64,000 nucleotides of DNA, from contig CM073325.1 of NCBI GenBank assembly GCA_037043015.1, positions 1,924,501-1,988,500 on the forward strand, in the 5' to 3' direction. A program made the position numbers and the translations under genes. The DNA comes from Bryum argenteum. Its lineage: Eukaryota > Streptophyta > Bryopsida > Bryales > Bryaceae. Positions 1 through 11,734 of this stretch are shown in pieces; the stretch's first letter is position 1, and the number at the start of each line of letters is the position of its first letter. A model generated the notes under the pieces. It saw only the letters and a list, made by a program, of their open reading frames with translations, was not told the DNA's origin and ran no database searches.

Positions 1-1685
1 TGTGATTGTAGTGCTTGTTTGAAGCTCGGGGCCCAAAAAATTTAGTGCCCCCTTTTCATCAAATGCATGAATCTTACAATTTGTAATCTGAAAAAAGTCT
101 AATCTTTTGGTGGAAATTTTGATCTTAATGCCAAGCAAGATCCTATTGCTACAATTTCACAAACTATTCTTGAAAAAACTTGAAAACTCATGGAGTGACT
201 TGCTCATTTTGAAGGAAAATTGAAGTTTGCTACCTTGTTTGGCATTTAGGGCTCAAACTAAAATTTGAAAATTTTAAGTAGAGAATATTGCTGAAGAGTG
301 TCTAATCATTCTACTTTAAAAATTGTGTTGAATTAGATTGTATACTTCTTTAGAGATATTCATTATTTGTAGAAACAACATTTCTATTTGACTCAAAACA
401 CTCAAACGGATTTTTTTTTCTTTTTCTTTTGGGGTTAATGTGGATGTTTTACAACTGTAGTTGCTTAATAGTTTCAAAATTATTTTCTTATATTTTATGA
501 TCTGAATTTTTTTTTTGATGGTATTTGTAAGATAATCTCTTTGGACATATTATTGCTTGATTATGGAAATTTTTATTTTTATTTATTATTGATTATTTCA
601 TAAATTTAAATTTTGTTCCAAGGATATAAGGGGATTAACCACGATTTAAAGAAGCTATCTCACAAATAGCACCAAAACATGTTATTGCCAATGAAGGTTA
701 GCCACATATAATGATTATTTTGGAATGTATATATTGATAGTTGGCTCTATGCGGTATGACAAATAGTGTGCTCTACAACAACAGTATCTCAAAGTGATAT
801 GGCTTAAGGTAGTACCACCTATCATGGAATAGTTGGAGCAATAATTATACTTGAAATTGACATGTGTTAATCTATAGTTTTCATTGGTTAGCTATTAAAA
901 AAGACAAAGTTTATGAATACTTGTGGCATTCTAAGCACTTACATAAATACTCGCAAAGCTTAGAAGAGACTAGTATAACCTACTCCATGTACTCATGAGG
1001 TACATGCAAAGGTAGGAAATCTAGCAAATTTGAAGAATGTAGAGTATCAGGTTCAAGGAGTTTTGCTTACAAGTACTTCTACCTTTATATTATATTCTGA
1101 ACGCTTAATTGAACCCTAAAGCTAAATAGCCTTAAAACCGCCAAAATCCCTCATTGATGCAAGTTGATGAAAATTTCCAATCATTAACATGGTTTGAGGT
1201 ATATAATTGTGGTTTTAATGTTCAAGGTAAAAAATTTTAACCAAGTTCTTTCACTTTGGCAAAAAGAGACTAAAGTATTCTATGAGCTAAAAGAACTATT
1301 TTTAAAATTAAATTTGACATGAGGCTCTTCAATTTCTTGTTTTTACTGGAATTCGTTACATCTTTACATAATTCTACCCTCATAGGACCTCTAAAACATA
1401 TAGAAATATTTATTTTTCAATTAGACGTATTTTGAACTTCAAATGCAAAGGCCGGTCATTGAGTTAAAAATAGAAATGGTGAGGTCATGTCGTAGAGCTT
1501 TATTTACATTCACAAAAACCAAAACTTGAAAGAAAGTCAAATCTTCAAATTTGGTGAATTATTCTAGTTTCTTCAATTCAATTGATCTTGGACAAATTCT
1601 AAAGATTTATGATTATATAGTGCAAGTTTGGGCATATTTCATCATGTCCTATTAGTGTTTTCTAACTTTGTTTGTAAATATCTCC
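1..1685. other. AT-rich intergenic DNA, no gene seen
   Basis: No open frame with protein-like composition and no terminal repeats could be defined here. The stretch is AT-rich with short homopolymers. It ends at the TTAA that begins the nested transposon cluster at 1686. Confidence 0.5.
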
Positions 1686-1696
1686 TTAACCCTTAA

Positions 1697-2058
1697 CCCT
1701 TAAACGCCCTTGGGGTCTGAAATGGGCAGCCCAAAATTGGATCACAACATCTTTTGGACTTGGGCATCATGAATAGTGCACTTTTTGAACTTGGGCATTG
1801 TGAATGAACCAATCAATGATGAGCTTGCAACCTCCTACAAGGTTATGTACCACCCCAACCTACCTACCACAATCCCTTCAAAGCACAAAATCACTCATAC
1901 AAATTGTGATTTGAATTGTCAAATCTCACTTTTTCAATACATCAGAAGAAGGTGACCAGTTTGACATCAAAATATAAGTGAAAAGTTGAGTACAATGAGA
2001 GCTACAGTGAAGATTCTGTTGGAATCAAGCCCCTCGGGCTTGCTTGGGCGTTTAAGGG
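1697..2058 (+). mobile_element. Family A TTAA MITE, copy A1
   Basis: 362 bp with perfect 13-bp terminal inverted repeats, CCCTTAAACGCCC and GGGCGTTTAAGGG, flanked by TTAA at 1693-1696 and 2059-2062. Full relatives are at 19032-19393 (inverted), 21425-21790 and 60289-60650, with a deleted copy at 10474-10783. It has no coding capacity. The target TTAA is the one inside the terminal repeat of family B. Confidence 0.88.
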
Positions 2059-2098
2059 TTAAACACCCACGATGTCGAAAAACAACATTGTGGATGTA

Positions 2099-2535
2099 CA
2101 GTCGGGTACAGAAATAATTCGAATTGCATTTGAAGGCAGTTTTTGAAAAAAGTTTGAAATGTGCCCGTATACTCAAAAATGTTCGGAATTGCAATCCGTA
2201 AAAGGCATTGGAACCACATAGGACTGTTTTATACTATTATTGCAAAAAATTGCTTCTTTTTTGTAAAATTGTTCAAAGAACTACAACTCTACATGTTCCA
2301 TCCAAAATTGACCACTGTCACTTTGTGCTTCAATTACGATGTTCATTTTCACTTGCAAAATTAATATGAGTGAAATTTGTTCTTTAGATACTCTAAAATT
2401 AATAAAACAGTCCTATGTGGTTCCAATGCCTTTTACGGATTGCAATTCCGATCATTTTTGAGTATACAAGCACATTTCAAACTTTTTTCAAAAACTGCCT
2501 TCAAATGCAGTTCGAATTATTTCTGTACCCGACTG
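2099..2535. mobile_element. Tc1/mariner-type MITE with about 133-bp inverted arms
   Basis: 437 bp starting CAGTCGGGTACAG and ending CTGTACCCGACTG, flanked by TA (2097-2098 and 2536-2537). The two arms (2099-about 2233 and about 2404-2535) are nearly perfect reverse complements around a loop of about 170 bp. The paralogous element at 7907-8883 has the uninterrupted site with a single TA. CAGT ends with TA duplication are the Tc1 signature, and a DD34E transposase relic lies 4.5 kb away. Confidence 0.85.
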
Positions 2536-3475
2536 TACATTTAGAAACTTTGAAGAGCCATATCTTCTTCATCCAAGGTCCGTTTTGGATGAAATCACTT
2601 GGGTTATGTTCCAAATCAAGTCTAGTTTGTGTTGTAAAATTTGCAAGCCCATACAATAAAGTATGAATTGATGGAATGCACTTTAGTGAAGACAGCTCTT
2701 GTTTTTGGGATTCCAAGCATGGGGCATGTATTACCATTGCAAGCCAATTATGTGAAATTAAAAATAGTCATTCATGATTTATTTATTTTCCATGGTCATG
2801 ATCTTAAGGTGATTCTTAACAACTTTGTAGTGAGAAGTTTTTTGATCCAAATGATTTTGCTATTGGATTTGCAATGATGTTTTGTCAACAGAAAAAGTGA
2901 GAAAATGGATGATATTTGAGGAGCTATATCTCCCTCATCCACCGTTGGATTTCAACTTAATTTTTTGGGATGGCCTCCAATTAGAGTCTAGTCTAAGTGG
3001 TAGAAACCTTAACAAGATCGAAGATGTTTTGAAGATAAGGCATGAAATTGAATGCAAAGGGTCTAGTTTTGGAATATTTTTCCTTTGTAAAAACTTCGGC
3101 ACTTTTTACCATTGCATGGCTTTTATTTGAGCCAAGAAATTTTTTTGATGAATTTTTGTTGGGTAAAGGACTTATTAAGATGAAGGTGAACATCTTTCTA
3201 GTTGGTGATTTTTTCATTGCAATAGGTATATTGGTAGCATTTCCACCTCAAAGTGAAAATGATGAAATTTTGCAGTTTGTTTTTGATATTAATATGGTAT
3301 GATCTCCCGATCTATAAGGCCTCATGACTCAAATTTTGGTCCACATGATCTTCGATAAGTCTATTACAAATTTGTACGGTTAAGATCTTAATAGCTTCTC
3401 TTGATTTTCATCTATGACGATTTTTAAGGAAATGTGCTTTTCTGCTAAAAATAGGCTCGGGTGTTTAGGGGTTAA

Positions 3476-4415
3476 CCCTTTCATGACCAATCAACCAAAT
3501 ATGGTCGCTGAAGTGTGGTTATTCCATGATTGAGTAGAATCAGTGTAGAAACAACAAAATGTTAGAGAACAACGCCAGAAGAGGAGTGTGTGGTGGATCT
3601 ACTACACAAAACAACGATGCATTTGGACTCGTACTCCGCCTGGTAGAGCTGTCTATACATGGTGATGAGTATGAGATACGGTAGCTGGTTTGGAAAGAAG
3701 TGAAAAAGATTAAGGAAATACGGCTATCGAAGACACATGACACCAATTCTAAGGGTCCCTTGGGAACATGGGAACATGGGGGTACTACTCAATTGGCTCC
3801 GTCTTCAACAGAAGAGTTGATTTCTTTTGGCAACCCTACGCCGTCTATAAAAGCGTATACGTTTGTACAACATGAAATCCTCCCCAAAAAGAATCAACAC
3901 ATGTTGTTTGCACACTGATTCTACGTCAAGGCTCAACATCTGATGAATGTGACCATGTCTGATTTTTCAATCTGACCATATCTGCTACGATATCCCATGT
4001 ATTTCTCGTACGCTACCGTATACAAGGAATTGGATTCTTGGTCTCTTTTCACAATTTCGGTTTCATAAATGCTCGAAATGCAACGCTCATGGTGTGGTCG
4101 GATAGATCTTCAAACTCTCTACAATATTGACCACATGTGTTTTGCCCAAATCTGGATATTCTGGTCTCTAATCCTAGTAAAAAGCTTCGAGGTCATGTAT
4201 ACGCTATGTACTACACCTGACTCGGAACATCATAATACTCTAGTTCATACGGTAGATCTGACCCATGTTTGGCCACTAGCATGTATATGAAGTTCACTAC
4301 ACATTTATACGGTCGGATCTTAATTTTAACCCTTCATGGGTTCGATGCACTCCAAAATACATCCAGACACCTCAAAAAAACCTCGACTTCCAAAACATGA
4401 GTGGTCATGAAAGGG
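3476..4415. mobile_element. Family C TTAA element (piggyBac-like), 940 bp
   Basis: Perfect inverted ends CCCTTTCATGACC and GGTCATGAAAGGG, flanked by TTAA at 3472-3475 (shared with element B1) and 4416-4419. The interior is less AT-rich than the surroundings. It contains plus-strand frames at 3700-3918 and 4069-4290 and a minus-strand frame at 3540-3746, none recognisable. It could be non-autonomous or carry captured DNA. Confidence 0.8.
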
Positions 4416-4679
4416 TTAAGTATGAGAAATTTTGAAACTTGAATGGTCTTTTTGAAAAAATATAGAAAAAATCTACAACTCGCATAAGCCTTCAACTTCA
4501 TTAAAATTAATTTTAGTAACTTGGAAGCTGACCGATCACCTTCTCAATCACCTTCATGTTTAGGGTGATTTGAAAGCTACCCACGGTTATAAGTCCAAAC
4601 CACCTTATATTTCCATGTAATTCTTTAGGCTCTCATGCATTGCAAACTCACAAGCTTACACTGTGAGGGTCACCAACGA

Positions 4680-5397
4680 GCAACTTTGTTTACCATTGCA
4701 AGCAAATTTTGTTAGTGAAACCGCCAAAATTTTGCCAAAATTAGTCTTTGTGTTAATTTCTAAATGATTATGATCTTAGGATGAAATATAACATCTTCTT
4801 ATATGGAATTATTTTAATCCAAATGACTTTGGTGTTGGATTTACAATGATGATTCTAAGCTGAAAATTGAAGAATTCCATGGTTTTTTCATAGTTGTAAA
4901 ATTAATTTATATTTTGGGATGAATCCCTATTAGGTCTAGTTTTAGTGGTAAAAAAGTCAACTTGATTGGAGGTGATTTGAAGACAAGACGTGGATTTGAG
5001 TGCAAAGTGTCTAATTCTAGGCTATTTTTCCTTCAAAAGATTTTTGGCAATTTTCACCATTGCATTGCTATCATTGTTCCATGGATATATTTTGATGTTT
5101 TTTTTGGTATAAAGATAATTTTAAGATGAAATCAAAGAACTTTCTAGTTGGAGACTCTTACTAGGATTGTTAGTAACATTTATCAACCAAAAGTAACAAG
5201 ATTTCTTAGTCTATTTTGAGTACTACTATGTTATAATGTTGCAATATGTAGGCTTCACGACATGAGATTTGCTCCACATGATCTACAATAAGTCTATATA
5301 AGACTATACAATTTAAATATAAATAACTTATTTTTATTTCCAATTATGACAATTTAAAAATATGTTTTTGGGTTAAAAATAGGTTGGGACACCAGGG
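4680..5397 (+). mobile_element. Diverged family B relic
   Basis: The order of short phrases matches family B throughout, including 'taccattgcaagc', 'ccacatgatct' and the final 'aaaaataggttgggac...GGG' followed by TTAA at 5398-5401. The left end is missing or too diverged to place. The region 4420-4679 just upstream shows nothing else recognisable. Confidence 0.6.
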
Positions 5398-5401
5398 TTA
5401 A

Positions 5402-7011
5402 ATATGAAGTAACTTTTATTACTCTCTTTGCATCTTTCTAAGCAAATACATGGGTTCTTACACTAAAACTAAATAATGTCCTTAAAAAACTTGTTGACTA
5501 CCCTACACAAAGTGATTCACCTACAACTTAATTTACTCATTAAGTCACTATAACAAGTCATAAAAACACCACTTTATTTTGATACTTAATTCTAAACCAC
5601 TACCTCAAAGTCAACATCAAAGTCAACATTGGTAAAACAAATTTTTTAAAATTAAAAAATAAAATATACAATGACGGTCAAAACTAATCAAACATTGGAT
5701 AATTAGAACTTCAATTGTCATTAAAGTGCAATCTTGCAAGTGACATGCTCTAGTTTACAGGCCAATCACCTTTTATTCAAGGTGAGATACTTATAAACAT
5801 AATTGTATACATGGCAATGCATTTCTCTTGATGGATGGCTAGTGACCATCTCTCTTATTTGATTACTTTCAACGATCCATGGAATACAAAACTCATGAAG
5901 TGATGTGTACAGATTTGTAAGAGATCTTCCATTGGCACTCATAGAACTTTGAGTTTTCTGGTCTCTAGTACTTGTGTACACAATTATCGCTATTGTTTAG
6001 GCATTCTTCAATATTGTTTCAAGATGCCCAAAGCATTATCTCGACAAACTGAAGATAACGTAGTTTTGATGCTCTAGAGAGGATGTTCACAGAGGGAGAT
6101 AACAAATGCTTTGCATGTGAGTCTGGGAAGTGTTCATAACCTCCGTTAGGTACATGTTTCAGATGTAAATAGCTTGCGTGGAGGGAGACCTCAAAAGGGT
6201 AATTATACACTAAACCGGACCCAAAATGGGCAAGTATGCACAGTATATTTTTATCTGGGTTGTCCTCAACTTTAATATGGATTTATAGGTGATGAGGTTA
6301 CCCCTATGACCATGGACTAGCATCCAATCTTGACATTTCAATCCAAGATTTTAACATAAAGTTGGACACGTGTAGCTCTCCTAGGCTACCTACACAACTA
6401 AGTATATGGATGTAGTTCATATACAATATATACTTAAAACCTGTCCCCATCACCATTTTGAGATTTGAGGTGTTCTATGCAAAAATGATATAAATTATTC
6501 TCTAGAATTAGTGGCCCACCTAGATGTTGTTCACATTAAATAGTACCTGTAGAAATTTCAACCAAAAAAACTTATTGACTTGCTTTTTTTTTGTGCTGAC
6601 AAAAACAAGGCATTTCTTTCTATAAATGACAATTTACACTCTAGGTTGCAAATTGGCTGAAGTATTGTAATTAGAGAATATGTATACATTATATATTTGA
6701 TGACTTGAGCTTAGATTGAACAATATTTCTTGCCCAAAAAAGTATATATTTGTCAAAAACAAATCTGTGACAAGTATATGCTGGTATATAAATATACTTT
6801 TTATGTTCATTTCAAGGACATTCTAAAAATAAAACCATCAAACATAGGTAATAAATTGTGTCTACAACCATATTATTGTATCCTAAACCCCTATAGTTTC
6901 CTATAATTTATTTGACATACAATTTTGTGCAACTCACTCCTGAAGTCTACCCTGTGACTACAATTTTGTACTAGTTTAGTGTACATGTGCCCAAAAGTTG
7001 AATAGAGCACA
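5402..7011. other. AT-rich intergenic DNA
   Basis: Minus-strand frames at 5766-5981 and 6019-6210 (71 and 63 codons) look faintly protein-like but match no family I recognise and are not linked by clear splice sites. The rest to about 7010 is AT-rich with no repeat boundaries identified. Confidence 0.4.
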
Positions 7012-7898
7012 GGAATGAAGGTGTGTTAGAAATGGTGAGGAGAAGAGTGGGTACTTGTGCAAATTTAGCAAGGTCTTTGCATCAAGTACTAGAGAGTGAA
7101 AGTGAGCTCTCATACTATTAAACCTGGACTTCATAGAGCCCGTTCAAGTTCGGAAATAAAGGTAAAAATGCGACATCTTTCTCTCATAAATGTAAAGGCA
7201 TGTTTAGAGTTCACTAGTGTCCACTCGTTGATAGAGGATTGTTTTCGAGTCTACTTCTTAGACAAGTGTAAAATCAATCGCTTCAATTTAGATGGAAGGG
7301 TTTAGTGTTGGGTATGAGAGGCGATGCCGCTTTGAAACTAACTACCAGTCAAATAATGAAATATACGAGTTGTGGGGATTATTGTATGGGGTGAATGTGC
7401 ATGCATGCACGTGGATTGCTATGCAAAGAGGAGGGGCGCATCATTCAGAAAATTTATTGTGGCACTCTAGAAGAAGATGTTGATAGGGTAATTTCCAAGT
7501 TCAACTTAGACAGTTCTCGTGTTACTTTCCAACAAGACAATGCTCCCATTCAAACAACAAAAATGCTTCAAGAGTGATTCTCACGGCAATCTTTTGCTCT
7601 CCTATCTTGGCTTGCTCAATTGCCCGATTTGAATCCCATTGAACACCTTTGCTTAATTCTCAAATGGAGACTCAATTAATATGAGAGATCTTCAAAATGA
7701 ATTATTAAAATCATGAGATCGTGTGGTAGAAATTTTCCATACAATTACACCAAATGATTATAGGAGGCTTGTAGAAAGTATGCCGCATAGAATTGCAATT
7801 GTAAAAGCAACAAATGGAAGGTGGACAAATGATATTTCATGGTTTGGCAAAACTGATCAATTGCCTATGCGGACTTTGGATTCTCTCAATCTTTTTTG
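7012..7898 (+). pseudogene. Tc1-like (DD34E) transposase relic
   Basis: Translated fragments spread over all three plus frames match a Tc1-type transposase in order. Around 7210-7290 comes the first-aspartate block (FLDKCKINRF). Around 7535-7560 comes 'QQDNAPIQT'. Then 'LPDLNPIEHL' follows, with exactly 34 residues between the Asp of DNAP and the Glu of IEH. Around 7740-7850 is the C-terminal 'TPNDYRRLVESMPHRIA' block. Stops and frameshifts break it throughout, and the DNA-binding N-terminus is missing or beyond recognition upstream of 7012. DD34E is the animal/fungal Tc1 pattern; classical plant mariner elements are DD39D. It cannot encode an active enzyme. Confidence 0.85.
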
Positions 7899-7906
7899 AG
7901 CTCTAA

Positions 7907-8883
7907 CTCCTAAACGCCCGAGCCTATTTTTAGCAGAAAAGCACATTTCCTTAAAAATTGTCATAGATGAAAATCAAGAGAAGCTATTAAGATCTTAACC
8001 GTACAAATTTGTAATAGACTTATCGAAGATCATGTGGACCAAAATTTGAGTCATGAGGCCTTATAGATCGGGAGATCATACCATATTAATATCAAAAACA
8101 AACTGCAAAATTTCATCATTTTCACTTTGAGGTGGAAATGCTACCAATATACCTATTGCAATGAAAAAATCACCAACTAGAAAGATGTTCACCTTCATCT
8201 TAATAAGTCCTTTACCCAACAAAAATTCATCAAAAAAATTTCTTGGCTCAAATAAAAGCCATGCAATGGTCAAGACTACTGAACATTTTACAAAGGAAAA
8301 ATATTCCAAAACTAGACCCTTTGCATTCAATTTCATGCCTTATTTTCAAAACATCTTCGATCTTGTTAAGGTTTCTACCACTTAGACTAGACTCTAATTG
8401 GAGGCCATCCCAAAAAATTAAGTTGAAATCCAACGGTGGATGAGGGAGATATAGCTCCTCAAATATCATCCATTTTCTCACTTTTTCTGTTGACAAAACA
8501 TCATTGCAAATCCAATAGCAAAATCATTTGGATCAAAAAACTTCTCACTACAAAGTTGTTAAGAATCACCTTAAGATCATGACCATGGAAAATAAATAAA
8601 TCATGAATGACTATTTTTAATTTCACATAATTGGCTTGCAATGGTAATACATGCCCCATGCTTGGAATCCCAAAAACAAGAGCTGTCTTCACTAAAGTGC
8701 ATTCCATCAATTCATACTTTATTGTATGGGCTTGCAAATTTTACAACACAAACTAGACTTGATTTGGAACCTAACCCAAGTGATTTCATCCAAAACGGAC
8801 CTCGGATGAAGAAAGTATGGCTCTTCAAAGTTTCTGGATGTACATCCACAATGTCGTTTTTCGACATCGTGGGCGTTTAAGGG
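7907..8883 (-). mobile_element. Family B element, intact inverted copy (B2)
   Basis: 977 bp, reverse-complement of the element at 1690-3471 without either nested insertion, so it serves as the empty reference. Ends are CTCCTAAACGCCCG on the left and GGGCGTTTAAGGG on the right. Both flanks read CTAA (7903-7906 and 8884-8887) rather than TTAA. Open frames on both strands are conserved between the two copies because the DNA is nearly identical, so this is not evidence of coding. Confidence 0.82.
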
Positions 8884-8887
8884 CTAA

Positions 8888-9885
8888 TATTGAATGCGTT
8901 TTTCCTCTGATATGTATTATATATTACATATTTGTTATTAAAATTACCTACTCCATTTTCATGTGTTCATTTTTCATCCACAAAAGATTGAATGAAGTGT
9001 TTGCATATGTTTGATTAGTTTTGGACAATCACTCTCAATATATTAAAAAAATAAAATAATCCAACATCAAACGCTGAGTCACTTTTACTAGACTTCTTCA
9101 TGCAACACCAACTTCATCGTTTACTTATAAGTAAAACTCACTTAAAGAGGTCGACTTTGGGTTGACCGCAATGCCACGATGAAGTTTTCTATTGAAATCT
9201 TTGCATAACGTACAGAGACATCCCAAGACAGGTTGTTATATATGATTGTATATTCTTTGAAATAAGTAAAAAAAGTACAAACATTTCCTTGGAGCTGCAA
9301 GTGCGAAAACCCTGAAATAGTGTGACGCTGAAGTATCGGTTCCTTATCCTCTACATATCAGCCGGTGGCGAACTTGACTCCGGAATCCAAGCCACCTAAC
9401 TTCTAAACTCCATTTCATTACTTTAAACGAGAGGCTGAAGTCAAGCAAGTGAGAAGGTAGGTGAAGCTCCTCTTCAATGCCCCATCCCACTCCAACCAGG
9501 AAATATGCATCACTTTCAACCAGGAAATATGCACCACTTTCTCAATCGATTAATTGTTTCAGCAGAAAACAAAAGGGGAAATATGTTATGCATGACTTGT
9601 TTGTGACTCACGTTGAACAAGACTGCTTGGCGCAGGCGAGCGTCCCTACTCCGCCCCATGCACGGATCCTTCCTCCTTTCCACATCAAAAATGTTCGATG
9701 CATGCTGCATGTATCATGAATATTGTTGTTGCAGGTGGGTGTACTGATTCAATCGAATCATGTCACACATCTTGCCTTGTATTTCCTGCAGTATCGATAC
9801 GATATACATGTCGATAGCAGCTCCGAAAGATCCGCAATGTGATTAGAATACTGTTTTGTGCTGAACCCTCGATTTTGTTAACCCC
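8888..9885. other. Intergenic DNA
   Basis: No gene, transposon boundary or RNA gene recognised. A short direct duplication, 'caaccaggaaatatgca', lies near 9497-9531. Confidence 0.4.
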
Positions 9886-9888
9886 TAA

Positions 9889-10393
9889 GAGCATTCCCAC
9901 CCATGGAAAACTGAACTGTAAACTAGATGAACAGTAGTTCAGGTCAGGGCGGAAATGCCCCACCAACCGGCAAAACCCCTGAACTGAACTACTATTCATC
10001 CATATTTCTCAGTGTGACCTGCAAAAGCGAGCCCTTTTGCAAGGAAGAAGGCTAACTTGAACTACGAATAAGACAAAACTAATTTTTTTCCGGAGGAAAC
10101 TATGGGGCTTGGTTTTTGCCCCGCAGGGTGAATTAGATTTGCCGAGATGCTGACTTCATGGCGGCCCTCATCGCCGATGCTGACACGGGATTTGGTGGAA
10201 CCACGGCCACCATGGCTACTTCAACCTCCTTTTTCACCCACCACAACTACTTCAACCTTCTATTACACCCACCACAACTCAATCATGAGTTCATGGGTGG
10301 GGCTCCTCCTCCGCCCTCACTATTCAGGGTGATGGATTTCAGTAAATGCGTATGCTAGATTCAGTTCACGGCACCCTATGGGTAGGCATGCCC
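9889..10393. mobile_element. Candidate Harbinger-like MITE
   Basis: Imperfect inverted ends GAGCATTCCCACCCATGG and (reverse complement of the right end) GGGCATGCCTACCCATAGG are flanked by TAA at 9886-9888 and 10394-10396. A 3-bp TAA duplication is typical of PIF/Harbinger. An internal inverted pair, 'gatgaacagtagttcag' against 'ctgaactgaactactattcatc', lies near 9927-10003. The interior is GC-richer than the surroundings and has no recognised gene. Confidence 0.5.
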
Positions 10394-10473
10394 TAAAGAA
10401 GAAGCTCTACAGTAACCCTCCAGACGAAATCAGTAAACAGTTTTAGAAAATCCAACTGTAGGATCTTGTTTAG

Positions 10474-10783
10474 CCCTTAAACACACAACAGAATCTGCGC
10501 TGTAGCTCTCGTTGTACTCAACTTTTCATTTATATTTTGATGTCAAACTTGTCACCTTCTTATGATGCATTCAAGAAGTGAAATTTTACAATTCAAATCA
10601 CAATTTGTATGAGTGATTTTGTGCTTTGAAAGGATTGTGGTAGGTGGATTGGGTTGTACATAACCTTGTAGAAGGTTGCAAGCTCATTATTGATTCATTT
10701 GGTTCATTCATGATGCCTAAGTCCAAAAGATGTTGTGATCCAATTTTGGGTTGCCCGTTTTAGACCCCATGGGCGTTTAAGGG
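10474..10783 (-). mobile_element. Family A TTAA MITE with internal deletion, copy A5
   Basis: About 310 bp, inverted relative to A1. The left end is CCCTTAAACAC and the right end GGGCGTTTAAGGG, followed by TTAA at 10784-10787; the left flank is eroded to TTAG. It lacks about 50 bp present in full copies (the 'caagttcaaaaagtgcac' segment). Its flanking DNA is homologous to the DNA around copy A2 at 21425-21790. Confidence 0.8.
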
Positions 10784-10787
10784 TTAA

Positions 10788-11734
10788 TTAAAAGTGTATA
10801 ATTAGTTTACCTGCCAATTTATTTCAAATTTCACCGTATGAATCATCATATATATTGAGTCAAGTATCAGTTTTTGTAAAGAGAGCACAATCATCTATTT
10901 GAATCAAATCGACTTCTCTCCTTTACAGGTTAGCTTGACTGATGATAATTAGGGACAAGAAAAGGGAAAAAAAAATACTTTTAGAGTAGAGAGCGAACAG
11001 GGGAAAGAATCCTAATGTAGTTCATGATAAGAAAGAGTTGCACAATGGTTAAAAATTGGTATGAATGATATTGCAAACCAAAAAATTATGGTGAGAATGA
11101 GCAGCTCAAGAAATAACACAAAGCACACCTTACTGATCTAATTCCGTATGACTTCATGTCACAAACATATAATTGCTGATTTGATGATGACATTGAGGTT
11201 GATGGAATTATCACAGCAGACTAAGCAAACCTGCGAACTCACCGACTCAAAACTCAAGAACTTGCTACGACCATGACTACTGATCTTGTCTATTGGCCTT
11301 CAGTGGAAGCGAAACAGAGTAGCTTCGGATAGAAACAGGGGTCATCGACAAGTTACTCCCAATTTGAGAGTGCAACAGAAAATCAAAACTGTTTTGTGAT
11401 GGCTCGCATGCGTGGAAGAGTTTGAACAAGAGGATTTGATTAAAATCAGTGTGCTTGTGTATCTGTCAAAATGTACAAGGCCATTGAATCTCCAGAGCTC
11501 ATGTGAACCAAAGGAATTTCTCGATCAATTCTAAGATGGACTAATCTACGCTAACTGTTGTACAGATTACAACACGGCAATTGTAATGACGAAGAGCCCC
11601 TTGAGGAGGCCGTTGAAGGATATTGATCATCATGTGGTACTATCGAGATAGTGTGCTAATTCACAAAATGCAATGAAGTGTGTCTATTCTACAAAACTCT
11701 GTGCTAATCGTTACAGCAACACCGACAACTTGGG
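10788..11734. other. Intergenic DNA and likely 3' region of the gene at 11735-12436
   Basis: The left 130 bp are the right half of a dispersed host repeat (also at 21795-21900). No coding potential was seen. The part adjoining 11735 probably contains the 3' untranslated region of the minus-strand gene, but no poly(A) signal was fixed. Confidence 0.35.

Larger units (their letters stand above)
1690..3471 (+). mobile_element. Family B TTAA-flanked element (piggyBac-like, non-autonomous), hosting two nested insertions
   Basis: The element lies between TTAA (1686-1689) and TTAA (3472-3475). Its left end CCC/TTAA/ACACCCACGATG is split by element A1 (1697-2058), and its right end is GGGTGTTTAGGGG. 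A Tc1-type MITE (2099-2535) sits further inside. Without the insertions the body is about 1 kb. It is nearly identical to the inverted copy at 7907-8883, which lacks both insertions and so shows the original arrangement. Small open frames occur on both strands but none looks like a transposase, so mobilisation in trans is inferred. Assignment to piggyBac rests on TTAA flanks plus CCC/GGG ends. Confidence 0.8.

Noticed and set aside
2501-3302. ORFs conserved between the two family B copies
   Set aside because: Conservation reflects near-identical DNA; both strands are equally open and diverged copies do not keep the frames.
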